From Halorubrum hochsteinianum (GTDB lineage Archaea > Halobacteriota > Halobacteria > Halobacteriales > Haloferacaceae): a DNA stretch of 64,000 bases. Location: positions 1,054,001-1,118,000 of the forward strand of contig NZ_CP098415.1 in assembly GCF_023702125.1 (NCBI RefSeq). Direction: 5' to 3'. Numbering within the stretch: position 1 is the stretch's first letter; each line of letters starts with the position of its first letter. Below the pieces are notes generated by a model. It saw only the letters and a program-made list of their open reading frames with translations. It made no database searches and had not been told where the DNA came from. Made by a program: the position numbers and the translations under genes. This document shows positions 39,802 through 47,619 of the stretch, piece after piece.

Positions 39802-40802
39802 GCGACGCGGTCCGCGAGCGCGCCCTCGCCGAGACCCGACCGGGAGCGACGCCGACGAGCGTCGAACCGCTGGGGCGGGGGAACCGGAAGCGGACGGAGG
39901 TGGTCCGGTTCGACGCGGCCGACCCGGTCGTCGTTCAGCGCTCCGCGACGCCGGGGGCGGTCCGGACCGAGGCGGCGCTGCTGGCGGCGGTCGGCGAGCG
40001 GACGGGCGTTCCCGTCCCTCGGCCCCTCGGCGACGGCGTCGTCGACGGGACGGGATGGATGGTCACGCCGCTCGTCGAGGGGCGGGACCTCCACGAGGCG
40101 TTCGTCGACCTCGGTCCGGCGGACCAACGGGAGACAGCCCGGGCGTTCGGCCGGTACCTCGCCGAGGTCCACGAGGCGTTCCGGTTCGACGGCTGCGGCC
40201 GGCTCGCGGTCGGTGAGCGCGCCGAGTCGGGGGCAGGAACCGAGTCAGAGGCGGAGGCGGCGCGCGGACGCGATTCTGTGCTGTCCGTCCGGGATCCGGT
40301 CGACGCCGCGGAGTGGCTCCGGCGGTTCGGCGAGCGACACGCGGCGCGGCTCCCGGCCGAGTTCGACGACCTCCGCGGCGCGCTCGACGACGCCCTCCGG
40401 GAGCCGACGGGGACCGACGCCGCGCCGCGACTGTTCCCGTGGGACTTCCGGCCCGGAAACGCGCTCGTCGCGGACGGCGCGGTGACGGCCGTCCTCGACT
40501 GGGAGGCACCGCTCGCCGCGCCGCCGGGCGTCTCCGTCGCCAAGGCGGAACACCTCGTGGTCGACTGGTACGTGCCCGCGGCCGAGACCGACCCGCTGCG
40601 GCGGGCGTTCCGGGACGGCTACGAGTCGGTCGCCCCCATGCCGCCGGTCGGGCGCGCGCACCGGGCGGCGGCCGTCGCGAGCGCCGCGGTCGACGGCGGT
40701 GGCGTGGTGACGAACCCGCGGTATCCGCCCGTCGACCGCGACGAGGCGGTCGCGTTCCACCGGCGCGCGCTCCGGCGGGCGCTGGACGGAACGGGAGAGT
40801 GA
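39798..40802 (+). CDS. Aminoglycoside-phosphotransferase-like kinase
   Basis: 334 residues from GTG 39798. Kinase-like fold of the APH family: VVQRSATPGAVRTEAALLAA (N-lobe), hinge WMVTPLVEGRDLHEAF, catalytic loop FPWDFRPGNALV in which the usual HGDxxxxN reads WDFxxGN, and metal-binding AVLDWEAPLA. The histidine of HxD is replaced by tryptophan, so activity is uncertain. Residues about 140-165 are a low-complexity insert. Phosphorylates a small molecule if active; coupled to the HAD phosphatase gene. Confidence 0.82.
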   Translation: MSDAVRERALAETRPGATPTSVEPLGRGNRKRTEVVRFDAADPVVVQRSATPGAVRTEAALLAAVGERTGVPVPRPLGDGVVDGTGWMVTPLVEGRDLHEAFVDLGPADQRETARAFGRYLAEVHEAFRFDGCGRLAVGERAESGAGTESEAEAARGRDSVLSVRDPVDAAEWLRRFGERHAARLPAEFDDLRGALDDALREPTGTDAAPRLFPWDFRPGNALVADGAVTAVLDWEAPLAAPPGVSVAKAEHLVVDWYVPAAETDPLRRAFRDGYESVAPMPPVGRAHRAAAVASAAVDGGGVVTNPRYPPVDRDEAVAFHRRALRRALDGTGE

Positions 40803-40862
40803 GGGGCCGGTCCGGAAGGGCCGGTACCGAACGCCCGGTACGGAACGCCCGGTATATTCTTG

Positions 40863-41453
40863 TCAGTACAGCGCGGTCGCCGCGAGGATCCCCGCGGTCT
40901 GACCGACGCCGACGAGCGCGACCCCGGCGACGGTGCCGGTCGCGGAGCCGGCGAGCGCGGCGACGCCGGCCCCGGCGACGGAACACGCGGCCGCGGCGTG
41001 GTGGATCGTCGAGCGGGAGGTCGACGAGTCGCGGAGGCCCGTGTAGACGAACGCGGGGGCGGGCAGCAGCATCCACCCGTAGAAGGCGACGGCGAGCGCC
41101 GCGTCCGCCGGGAGGGCGGCCGCGAGCGCCGGGACGGTCCCGTCGAGCGCGAGGAAGCCGGCGACGCCCGCGAGCGTGACCGGCGTCCCGGCGAGGATCA
41201 CCAGCTTCCACGCGCGGAGGACGCCGGTCGCCATGTCGCGCCAGGAGGCGGCGACGAAACCGACGAGCAGGACGCTCATGACGACGTGCGCGACGAACAG
41301 GGCGCGCCCGGAGACGACGCCGAGGACCGCCCCCGCGGCGACGCCCCACGCCGCGGGGACCAGCAGAGCGGGACCGTTCTCGCGGAGCGCGAGCGCGGGA
41401 CCGTCGGCGCTGCGTGCGTGTGACACGCAAGACGCTTTCGCGGCCGGACTCAT
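40863..41453 (-). CDS. Integral membrane protein of unknown function
   Basis: 196 residues, about five to six hydrophobic helices (e.g. LLVPAAWGVAAGAVLGVVSG, LFVAHVVMSVLLVGFVAAS, AVAFYGWMLLPAPAFVYTGL). N-terminal SHARSADGPALALRENGPA is polar. No family motif is seen. ATG 41453 is preferred because the hydrophobic part starts soon after; it has CTTTAACG about 20-27 bases upstream. It is divergent from the cold-shock gene across a spacer of 200 bases. Confidence 0.65.
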   Translation of the reverse strand: MSPAAKASCVSHARSADGPALALRENGPALLVPAAWGVAAGAVLGVVSGRALFVAHVVMSVLLVGFVAASWRDMATGVLRAWKLVILAGTPVTLAGVAGFLALDGTVPALAAALPADAALAVAFYGWMLLPAPAFVYTGLRDSSTSRSTIHHAAAACSVAGAGVAALAGSATGTVAGVALVGVGQTAGILAATALY

Positions 41454-41620
41454 AAACCTCGGCGTTAAAGGGCTTCGGCGTCGAAGAGTTTCCTCGGAGA
41501 CGGTGAAACATCGGGCGTGAATGACTCCAGTATCCGTCATACGGTCAGTTGTGTCCCGATATGTGCGCTTTTCACCAATACGATCGTTCACAGAGCCACG
41601 TGGTAACTGTACACTCGCAA

Positions 41621-41630
41621 TCCTTATCCC
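41621..41630 (+). promoter_or_regulatory. TATA-like box of the cold-shock gene
   Basis: TCCTTATCCC, 26-35 bases before ATG 41656. The 140 bases before it are unusually AT-rich for this window. Confidence 0.55.
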
Positions 41631-41655
41631 CGAAGGGGGCCTCCCTCTATTCGCA

Positions 41656-41850
41656 ATGGCGACCGGAAAGGTTGATTTCTTCAACGACACTGGCGGCTAC
41701 GGATTTATTGAGACTGACGACGCGGACGACGACGTGTTCTTCCACATGGAAGACGTCGGCGGCCCGGACCTCGAAGAGGGCCAGGAGCTCGAGTTCGACA
41801 TCGAGTCCTCCGAGAAGGGCCCCCGCGCGACCAACGTCGTTCGGCAGTAA
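41656..41850 (+). CDS. cspA: Cold-shock domain protein
   Basis: 64 residues, a single OB-fold cold-shock domain: GKVDFFNDTGGYGFIETDD with RNP1-like GYGFIE, and RNP2-like DDVFFHMED, ending GPRATNVVRQ. Binds single-stranded RNA or DNA and can act as an RNA chaperone. Length and sequence are those of haloarchaeal Csp. ATG 41656 is fixed by the domain start MATGKVDFF. Confidence 0.96.
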   Translation: MATGKVDFFNDTGGYGFIETDDADDDVFFHMEDVGGPDLEEGQELEFDIESSEKGPRATNVVRQ

Positions 41851-42059
41851 GCCGATCCGAGAAGGTGGGTCGGTCCGGCTGACGCCGAACGCGACTCTGA
41901 CACACGGTACCAAGCGTTTTCGTCCGCGTCGCGGGCTCGCGTCCGCCGCGGCCGTATTTTATTCCCGACCAGCGCGCCGCTCGTCGCGGGTGCGTCGTTC
42001 GTGACAAGTGAGAGTCCTCGCTGACGGATCGGGAGCCCGTCGAGCGCCGCTCCGCGCGT

Positions 42060-42374
42060 TCAGATGTGCTGGCCGAAGAGGCCGCGCCCCTTCGTCACCT
42101 CGACGTCGCCCTCGACCGTGGTCTGGCAGGCGAGGCGAACGTCGTGGTTCGGGTGGTGCGGCGGGAGCCAGAGGCGGGCGCGCTCCTTCTTGCTCGGCTC
42201 GCTGACCTCGCCCTCGACCTGGACAGCACAGGAGCCGCACGACCCCGCACCGCGGCAGTTGAGCTGCTCCATCTTCCCGTTGTACACCGAGAGCCCGGCC
42301 TTCTTGAGCACGTCGCGTAGGTTCGCGCCCTTCTCGCATTCGATCTCCTCGCCCTGATAGGATACAGTAGGCAT
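42060..42374 (-). CDS. Plant-type [2Fe-2S] ferredoxin
   Basis: 104 residues. LNCRGAGSCGSCAVQVEGEV gives three cluster cysteines (C-x5-C-x2-C) and RLACQTTVEGDVEV the fourth. N-terminal MPTVSYQGEEIECEKGANLR is the beta-grasp start. It lacks the 30-residue acidic N-terminal insert of the main haloarchaeal ferredoxin, so it is a separate paralogue. Soluble electron carrier. The C-terminus (TKGRGLFGQHI) is basic/neutral. Confidence 0.93.
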   Translation of the reverse strand: MPTVSYQGEEIECEKGANLRDVLKKAGLSVYNGKMEQLNCRGAGSCGSCAVQVEGEVSEPSKKERARLWLPPHHPNHDVRLACQTTVEGDVEVTKGRGLFGQHI

Positions 42375-42400
42375 GTGGGTCACGGTACAGCGGCGATCCA

Positions 42401-42410
42401 CAAAAGAGCC
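42401..42410 (-). promoter_or_regulatory. TATA-like box of the ferredoxin gene
   Basis: GGCTCTTTTG on the minus strand, 27-36 bases before the start at 42374. Confidence 0.5.
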
Positions 42411-42540
42411 TGTGTCCCGGGGACGCGAACCGTGTCCCGGGGTGCGGCGATCGAACCGTCGGGGTCCGGCCGCGTCGCCTCGGAACGGTCCGCGACCTCC
42501 CGAAACGGTCGTGTGCCGAGCGTCGGACGCCGACGGGGCG

Positions 42541-42549
42541 TTTTTTACC
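42541..42549 (+). promoter_or_regulatory. TATA-like box of the two-zinc-ribbon gene
   Basis: TTTTTTACC, 23-31 bases before ATG 42572. Confidence 0.65.
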
Positions 42550-42571
42550 CTCGGCACCGCAGGGTGGCACA

Positions 42572-43702
42572 ATGGGACTCAGGTGTCTGCTCGGACACGA
42601 CTTCGGCGAACCCGAACTCCGGCGGGAACGCGAGGAGGACGGCGACGAGGTCGTCACGACCGTCAAGGAGGTGAAGACCTGCGCTCGCTGCGGCGAGACG
42701 CAGATCGTCAGCGAGAATACCGAGGTGACGACGATGGAGCAGTTGGCCGACGAGGCAGCCGCGAACGCGGCCGGCGGTACCGACCGGGCGAGCGGGGCCG
42801 GCTCGTCGGGCGGAACCGACCCCGGTACCGCGGGCGGACCGTCGGCGACGCCGGGCGGGAGCGACGCCCCGGAGGCCGACGCGGACGGCGTCGGCGCGGG
42901 CGGCGCGAGCGGCGGCGACGGGATCACGCTCGACGAGGAGCCGGGGGCCGGGAGCGACGACGCGGTGATCCTCAACGAGGGACCGTCCGACGGCGGGGAG
43001 ACCGGGTCGGCCGAGACCGGAGCGGAACCGGGAACCGTCGGCGCGGGCGCGCCCGGCCGGTCGGACGCCGCCGACGATCCGGGGCCGTCGCGGGGACCGG
43101 ACCCGGCGGACGAGGAGGCGGAGCTTCTGGACGCGGGCGATAGCCCGGAAGTCGGCGACTCGACCGGGGCCGACGCCGGTCCAGAGTCCGGGTCGACCGG
43201 CGATCCGGACGCGGAGGCCGACGACGGCGTGATCCTCGACGAGGAGGAGGGGTCGCCCGACGACCGGGAACGTGGCGCGTGGCCGTCGGTCGACGAGGGG
43301 GACGCCGAGGGCGACGACCGGACCGCCTGGCCGGACCACGGGGGCGAAGACGAGGGGTTCAGCGCGGAGGTCGGCGAGGGCGGCGAGGCCGACGTGGAGT
43401 TCGGCGGCGGACTCACGCCGGAGGCGGCGGAGGGGGACGCGAAGTCGGCGAAGTCCGCGGAGACGGAGTACGTCGAGGCCCCCGACGACGCGGAGGCGGT
43501 CTCGTTCGACGCCGGCGGCGAGGGCGGAACCGGGATCACTCGCGGCGAGAGCCCGGAGTTGGAAACCGCCGGCGGGGACGAGCCGACGGAGTACTACTGT
43601 CCGGAGTGCGGCATGGTCCGGGCCGCGGACGGGAGTTCCATGCGCGCGGGCGACATCTGCCCCGAGTGTAAGCGCGGGTACGTCGACGAGCGCCCGCGGT
43701 AG
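42572..43702 (+). CDS. Haloarchaeal protein with two terminal zinc ribbons and a long acidic middle (DUF7093-like)
   Basis: 376 residues. The N-terminus MGLRCLLGHDFGEPELRRER with KTCARCGETQIV forms one metal site; the C-terminus YYCPECGMVRAADGSSMRAG...CPECKRGY forms another. The 290 residues between are Gly/Asp/Ser/Pro low complexity, expected to be unfolded. The pair of conserved ends with a variable middle matches a haloarchaeal family I recall as DUF7093, function unknown. Cytoplasmic; divergent from the ferredoxin gene. Confidence 0.75.
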   Translation: MGLRCLLGHDFGEPELRREREEDGDEVVTTVKEVKTCARCGETQIVSENTEVTTMEQLADEAAANAAGGTDRASGAGSSGGTDPGTAGGPSATPGGSDAPEADADGVGAGGASGGDGITLDEEPGAGSDDAVILNEGPSDGGETGSAETGAEPGTVGAGAPGRSDAADDPGPSRGPDPADEEAELLDAGDSPEVGDSTGADAGPESGSTGDPDAEADDGVILDEEEGSPDDRERGAWPSVDEGDAEGDDRTAWPDHGGEDEGFSAEVGEGGEADVEFGGGLTPEAAEGDAKSAKSAETEYVEAPDDAEAVSFDAGGEGGTGITRGESPELETAGGDEPTEYYCPECGMVRAADGSSMRAGDICPECKRGYVDERPR

Positions 43703-43828
43703 CGGGGTGGCGGTCGAGCGGCGACACTCCGACGGCCACGGTCGGAATAAAAGAGGCGCGTCGGCGGCCGAGCCCGGCGAGCGGCCGTGACGAAACTGGT
43801 TTACGCCGGCCTGTCGAACGGTCGCGGC

Positions 43829-44212
43829 ATGAAGCAGTACAAGATGCGCCGCGGCGAGCATCTGGACGACCGAATGCCGGACCTGAAGGGGTCCATCGAG
43901 GAGTACTTCGGCGAGGTCACCGGCACCGAGGAGTACGACGGCCACGAACTGTACATCGTCGAGGACCCCGACAACCCGGTGTTCGAGCGGATCGTCGCCG
44001 GAGCCGCCGAGTACGGGAGCAAGAAGGACAAGCTGGCGGTCCACTTCGAGGAGCGGCCCGCGGAAGAGGTCATCGCCGAGGGGAACGCCGACGCCGCCGC
44101 GGACGCCGTCGACGCGAAAAACGAGTTCCTGCTGGAGGCGACCGGTCGCGACGCGAAGTCCCGCCGCGACTCGCTGAAGCGCGAGGTCGAGGACGACGCC
44201 CCCGACTACTGA
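43829..44212 (+). CDS. DUF5611-family haloarchaeal protein
   Basis: 127 residues beginning MKQYKMRRGEHLDDRMPDLK. Conserved parts include VTGTEEYDGHELYIVEDPDN, FERIVAGAAEYGSKKDKLAV and FLLEATGRDAKSRRDSLKRE. The family is archaeal and uncharacterised. ATG 43829 is chosen because relatives, as I recall them, begin at this point and a TATA-like GGTTTACGCC lies about 27 bases upstream; GTG 43787, 14 codons earlier in frame, has its own AATAAAAG box and cannot be excluded. Confidence 0.78.
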   Translation: MKQYKMRRGEHLDDRMPDLKGSIEEYFGEVTGTEEYDGHELYIVEDPDNPVFERIVAGAAEYGSKKDKLAVHFEERPAEEVIAEGNADAAADAVDAKNEFLLEATGRDAKSRRDSLKREVEDDAPDY

Positions 44213-44415
44213 ACGGCTCGCGCAGGTCCGTCACCGCACGCTTTCTCACGCCTCGCTACCGCCCGGTTTCCGACGCCCCCGACTACCGATCGGTTTCGGG
44301 GGTCGCGCCCGCGGCCGACCGCCGAGGCGGAACGTCGCTCCGACAGCGGCGCGTCCGCCCGACCGGAGCCGGTCGGAGACGAGGGGGTCGGCGACGCCCG
44401 GACTGTCAGGATCGA

Positions 44416-44446
44416 TTGACTAAATGTTTATTCAGATTTGAGTCAA
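44416..44446. promoter_or_regulatory. Inverted repeat upstream of the UspA promoter
   Basis: TTGACT (44416-44421) and AGTCAA (44441-44446) are perfect reverse complements 19 bases apart, enclosing AT-rich DNA just upstream of the TATA-like box. Possible operator. Confidence 0.4.
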
Positions 44447-44457
44447 AACTTCGCCAC

Positions 44458-44467
44458 GGTTAAGTTA
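44458..44467 (+). promoter_or_regulatory. TATA-like box of the UspA gene
   Basis: GGTTAAGTTA, 21-30 bases before ATG 44488. Confidence 0.65.
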
Positions 44468-44487
44468 CGCGGGAGCGAAGTGCGTGT

Positions 44488-44946
44488 ATGAGCATCGAGA
44501 CGGTCGTACTGGCGGTCGGTACCGAGGACGAGGAGCGCGCGAAACGGCTCGCGAACGAGATAATAGCGGTCGCGGAGCCGGCGGACGCCGAGGTCGTGTT
44601 GACCCACGTGTTCGACGGGTCTGAGTTCGACGGGATCCGGGAGAAGCTCGGCGTCGAACGGGGGACCGAGGGCTCGACGCCCGACGCCGTCGCGGAGCGA
44701 CACTCGACCACCCGCGCGCTCTCGAAGGCGCTCTCGGAGGCGGGCGTCCGGCACTCGGTCCGGGGCGCGGTCGGGGACCTCGCGGACGAGGTCGTCGAGA
44801 CCGCCGACAGCCTCGACGCCGACCGCGTCGTCGTCGGCGGGCGGCGGCGCTCCCCGACCGGGAAGGCCGTCTTCGGCAGCGTCGCGCAGGAGGTCATGCT
44901 GTCGGCCCCGTGCCCGGTGACGTTCGTCCACGAGACCGCGTCGTAA
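44488..44946 (+). CDS. Universal stress protein, UspA family
   Basis: 152 residues. Rossmann-like Usp fold: VVLAVGTEDEERAKRLANEI (first strand and helix), EVVLTHVFDG, DRVVVGGRRRSPTGKAVFGS (the G-2x-G-9x-G/S ATP-binding run) and CPVTFVHE at the end. ATP-binding Usp proteins modulate stress responses. Preceded by an AT-rich region with an inverted repeat, and followed by a T-tract, so a single-gene transcript. Confidence 0.92.
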   Translation: MSIETVVLAVGTEDEERAKRLANEIIAVAEPADAEVVLTHVFDGSEFDGIREKLGVERGTEGSTPDAVAERHSTTRALSKALSEAGVRHSVRGAVGDLADEVVETADSLDADRVVVGGRRRSPTGKAVFGSVAQEVMLSAPCPVTFVHETAS

Positions 44947-44966
44947 GGCGATTCCGCGGTGACGAG

Positions 44967-44977
44967 TCGGTTTTTTC
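44967..44977 (+). terminator. T-tract terminator after UspA
   Basis: GTCGGTTTTTTC, six T residues about 25 bases after the stop codon, without a strong hairpin, as is usual for archaeal termination. Confidence 0.45.
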
Positions 44978-45005
44978 ACCCCCGCTCGACCGCCCGAAGC
45001 GCCCC

Positions 45006-45012
45006 GCTTAAG
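45006..45012 (+). promoter_or_regulatory. TATA-like box of the ROK kinase gene
   Basis: GCTTAAG, 26-32 bases before ATG 45038. Confidence 0.6.
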
Positions 45013-45037
45013 TGAGACGGGTCCGCGCTTACACCCG

Positions 45038-46015
45038 ATGTACTACGTGGGCGTCGATCTCGGGGCGACGAACGTCCGGGCGGTCGTCGGCGACGGGACC
45101 GCGGCGATCCTCGGTTCCGCGTCGCGGGGCACCCCGCGGGGGCCGAACGGCATCGCCGTCACGGAGGCCGTCCTGGAGGTGATCCGAGGGGCCTGTACGG
45201 AGGCGGGGATCGCGCCGAGCGAGGCGGTCGCGGCCGGCGTCGGCTCGATCGGCCCGCTCGACCTGGCGGAGGGGGTCGTCCAGAGACCGGCGAACCTCCC
45301 GGACACCGTCGAGCGCATCCCGCTCGTCGGCCCGGTCGGCCGACTGCTCGACACCGACGAGGTGTACCTCCACAACGACACCATCGCGGGCGTCATCGGC
45401 GAGCGGTTCCACTCAGAGCGCAACCCCGACGACATGGTGTATCTCACCATCTCCTCGGGGATCGGCGCGGGGGTCGCCGTCGACGGCAACGTGCTCTCGG
45501 GGTGGGACGGCAACGCCGGCGAAGTCGGCCACATGACCGTCGACCCGCACGGGTTCATGACCTGCGGGTGCGGGCTCGACGGCCACTGGGAGGGGTACTG
45601 CTCGGGCAACAACATCCCGGAGTACGCCCGCGAACTGTACGAGGAGGACCCGATCGAGACGAGCCTCCCGGTCGAGGATCCCGACTTCTCCGCGGTCGAC
45701 GTGTTCGAGGCGGCGGGCGAGGACACCTTCGCCGACCACGTGATCGATCAGGTCGCCCACTGGAACGCCATGGGCATCGCCAACGTCATCCACGCGTACG
45801 CGCCGCTCGTCGTGAGCGTCGGCGGCGCGGTGGCGCTCAACAACCCCGACCGCGTCCTCGATCCGATCCGCGAGAAGCTCCCGGAGATGGTGTTCATCAA
45901 CGTGCCGGAGGTGCGGCTCACCGACCTCGGCGACGAGGTGGTCGTGAAGGGGGCCCTCGCGAGCGCGCTGACGGGCGGGACCGGCGACCGGTCGCGGGTC
46001 GAGAGTCCGCCGTAA
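45038..46015 (+). CDS. ROK-family sugar kinase (probable glucokinase)
   Basis: 325 residues. YYVGVDLGATNVRAVVGDG is the phosphate-1 loop, VYLHNDTIAGVIGE carries the catalytic aspartate, LTISSGIGAGVAVDGNVL the phosphate-2 loop, and HMTVDPHGFMTCGCGLDGHW the ROK zinc/structural Cys-His motif followed by GYCSGNNIP. VSVGGAVALN is the adenosine loop. Phosphorylates a hexose, glucose most likely by similarity to haloarchaeal glucokinases. Cytoplasmic, single gene. Confidence 0.92.
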   Translation: MYYVGVDLGATNVRAVVGDGTAAILGSASRGTPRGPNGIAVTEAVLEVIRGACTEAGIAPSEAVAAGVGSIGPLDLAEGVVQRPANLPDTVERIPLVGPVGRLLDTDEVYLHNDTIAGVIGERFHSERNPDDMVYLTISSGIGAGVAVDGNVLSGWDGNAGEVGHMTVDPHGFMTCGCGLDGHWEGYCSGNNIPEYARELYEEDPIETSLPVEDPDFSAVDVFEAAGEDTFADHVIDQVAHWNAMGIANVIHAYAPLVVSVGGAVALNNPDRVLDPIREKLPEMVFINVPEVRLTDLGDEVVVKGALASALTGGTGDRSRVESPP

Positions 46016-46058
46016 CGGCGGAAGGCCGGAAGGACGGGCGGCTACGCGGAGTTCCGGG

Positions 46059-47069
46059 CTACTGTTCGAACTCGTCCAGCTCCGGCTCGACCCCGGGGTC
46101 GACCGCGTCGCGCGTCTCGAGGAAGGTGTCGCGGTACCGGCGGATCTTCCGGAGGAGGACGTAGCCGAACGCGCCCTGGAAGACGAGGACGAACCCGAAC
46201 AGCGCGAGCACCTGCGGGACGCCGAACAGCCCCGAGGCGACGGCCGTCACCGGTCCGACGAGAGTGTTGTACAGGCCGTGGATCGCCGCCGCGAGCACGA
46301 GCCCCTTGACGACGATGGGGCCGCGGTTCCCAGGGTTGAACTTCGCCAGCCCGAGGTAGTAGCCCGCGAACCCCGAGTAGATGACGTGACCCGGTCCCGC
46401 GAGCGCGCGGAGCGCCGCGATGCCGTCGCCGGCTCCGAGCGCCGCGACGCCGACCGTCAGCTCCGAGAGCTCGACGTTCTGGGCGATGTACACGAGGTTC
46501 TCGATGACGACGAAGCCGAGACCGGCGATGGCACCGTAGACGGCCCCGTCGATGACGGCGTCGAACCGGGCGTCGGTGTACGCGTACAGCCGCACGGCGA
46601 GCAGCTTCACCGACTCCTCGACCGGCCCGACGACGACGAAGAAGAAGAGCACGAGTCCGAGGAAGCCGAACGGTCGGAAGTACGGCTGGAGGACGTCGTT
46701 CAGCACCGCCGCGAACGTCGCGGTGAGGATCGACAGCAGGAACGTCGCCACGAGGAGCGACAGCGGCTCGGCGGTCGTGACGTCGGAGACGTACACGTAC
46801 GCCGCCAGGCCGAGCGCGGGGATCACGGAGAGGCCGAGGAGGACCGCGATGGCGGGGTCGAAGAGCAGCCCCAGCCCGAACGAGCCGAGGATCGCGAGGA
46901 GGATCAGGAGCGCGACGAGGAGGAGCCCGGCCTTGGCCGAGCGGGTGAGCAGCCAGTACAGCGCGACCGACAGCCCGTCGAGGGAGGTCCGCTCCTCCCA
47001 CGTCGCGACGTCGTAGAGGTCGCGGTCGTCGTCGGCCCGGGACGCGATCGGGTCCTCGTCTGCTGGCAT
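46059..47069 (-). CDS. prsW: PrsW-family intramembrane metalloprotease
   Basis: 336 residues with about eight helices. The active-site motifs of the PrsW/CAAX-like glutamic metalloprotease group are visible: VVVGPVEESVKLLAVRLYAY (EExxK, about 160), FVVIENLVYI (about 205), AGPGHVIYSGFAGYYLGLAK (about 240) and AAAIHGLYNTL (about 280). In Bacillus PrsW cuts an anti-sigma factor; archaeal substrates are unknown. N-terminal 30 residues are acidic and cytoplasmic. TATA-like box 22-31 bases upstream. Confidence 0.9.
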   Translation of the reverse strand: MPADEDPIASRADDDRDLYDVATWEERTSLDGLSVALYWLLTRSAKAGLLLVALLILLAILGSFGLGLLFDPAIAVLLGLSVIPALGLAAYVYVSDVTTAEPLSLLVATFLLSILTATFAAVLNDVLQPYFRPFGFLGLVLFFFVVVGPVEESVKLLAVRLYAYTDARFDAVIDGAVYGAIAGLGFVVIENLVYIAQNVELSELTVGVAALGAGDGIAALRALAGPGHVIYSGFAGYYLGLAKFNPGNRGPIVVKGLVLAAAIHGLYNTLVGPVTAVASGLFGVPQVLALFGFVLVFQGAFGYVLLRKIRRYRDTFLETRDAVDPGVEPELDEFEQ

Positions 47070-47090
47070 GGGCGTCGGTTCGGCCCCCGG

Positions 47091-47100
47091 TGACTTAACC
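47091..47100 (-). promoter_or_regulatory. TATA-like box of the PrsW gene
   Basis: GGTTAAGTCA on the minus strand, 22-31 bases before the start at 47069. Confidence 0.6.
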
Positions 47101-47206
47101 GGTGGGCGCGGGGCGACGGTCGCATCGGGGGCGGGGAGGGGACGGTCGCGCCGCCCGGGGGCGGCGCGGTCGACAGCGTTGAAACCGCGGCGCACGAAGG
47201 CGGGGT

Positions 47207-47617
47207 ATGCACTTCGACCAGCGGACCCAGCGCGCGCTCCGCGAGGCCGGGCTGGAGACCGACGAGATCGCGGCGGCCTCGGACCGCGTCGCGGAGTTGG
47301 TCGCGGCCGACGCCGAGGCGCTGACGGACTTCTTCGCGCCCGACGGCCCCTACTACTCCGACATGGAGATGGCTCACAGCGCGGCGACGATCCAGGAGCA
47401 CCCGACCGCCGGGGTCGACCTGTTCACCCACGGGAGCGACCTCCGCGGCTACCTCTCGCTCGACGGCTGGGGCGTCCCGGTCGAGGGAGGTCGGATTCTC
47501 CGGGAGTCCGAGGCGGGAGACGGGTCTACCGACGCCGAGCCCGCGGTCGTCGAACTCTCGCTCGGCGACACGGTGAACGACCGAGTCCGGTTCGCGCGAG
47601 AGCGCGAGGCGCTGTGA
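47207..47617 (+). CDS. Conserved-type haloarchaeal protein of unknown function
   Basis: 136 residues; family uncertain (DUF7532-like by memory). MHFDQRTQRALREAGLETDE and DFFAPDGPYYSDMEMAHSAA suggest an all-soluble helical N-terminal half; the second half is acidic, with YLSLDGWGVPVEGG. No metal motif or membrane helix. The stop is two bases before the ATG of the FAU-1-like RNase gene, so the two form an operon, and a link to RNA processing is plausible by context only. Confidence 0.68.
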   Translation: MHFDQRTQRALREAGLETDEIAAASDRVAELVAADAEALTDFFAPDGPYYSDMEMAHSAATIQEHPTAGVDLFTHGSDLRGYLSLDGWGVPVEGGRILRESEAGDGSTDAEPAVVELSLGDTVNDRVRFAREREAL

Positions 47618-47619
47618 CG

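Noticed and set aside
41945-41965. Promoter for a small RNA (GTATTTTATTCC) between the cold-shock and ferredoxin genes
   Set aside because: It lies about 100 bases after the cold-shock stop between convergent genes, so a U-rich terminator is the simpler reading; no conserved product follows.
43787-43828. GTG 43787 as the start of the DUF5611 gene
   Set aside because: Family members, as I recall them, begin at MKxYKMRRG, and a TATA-like box fits ATG 43829; kept as an alternative only.
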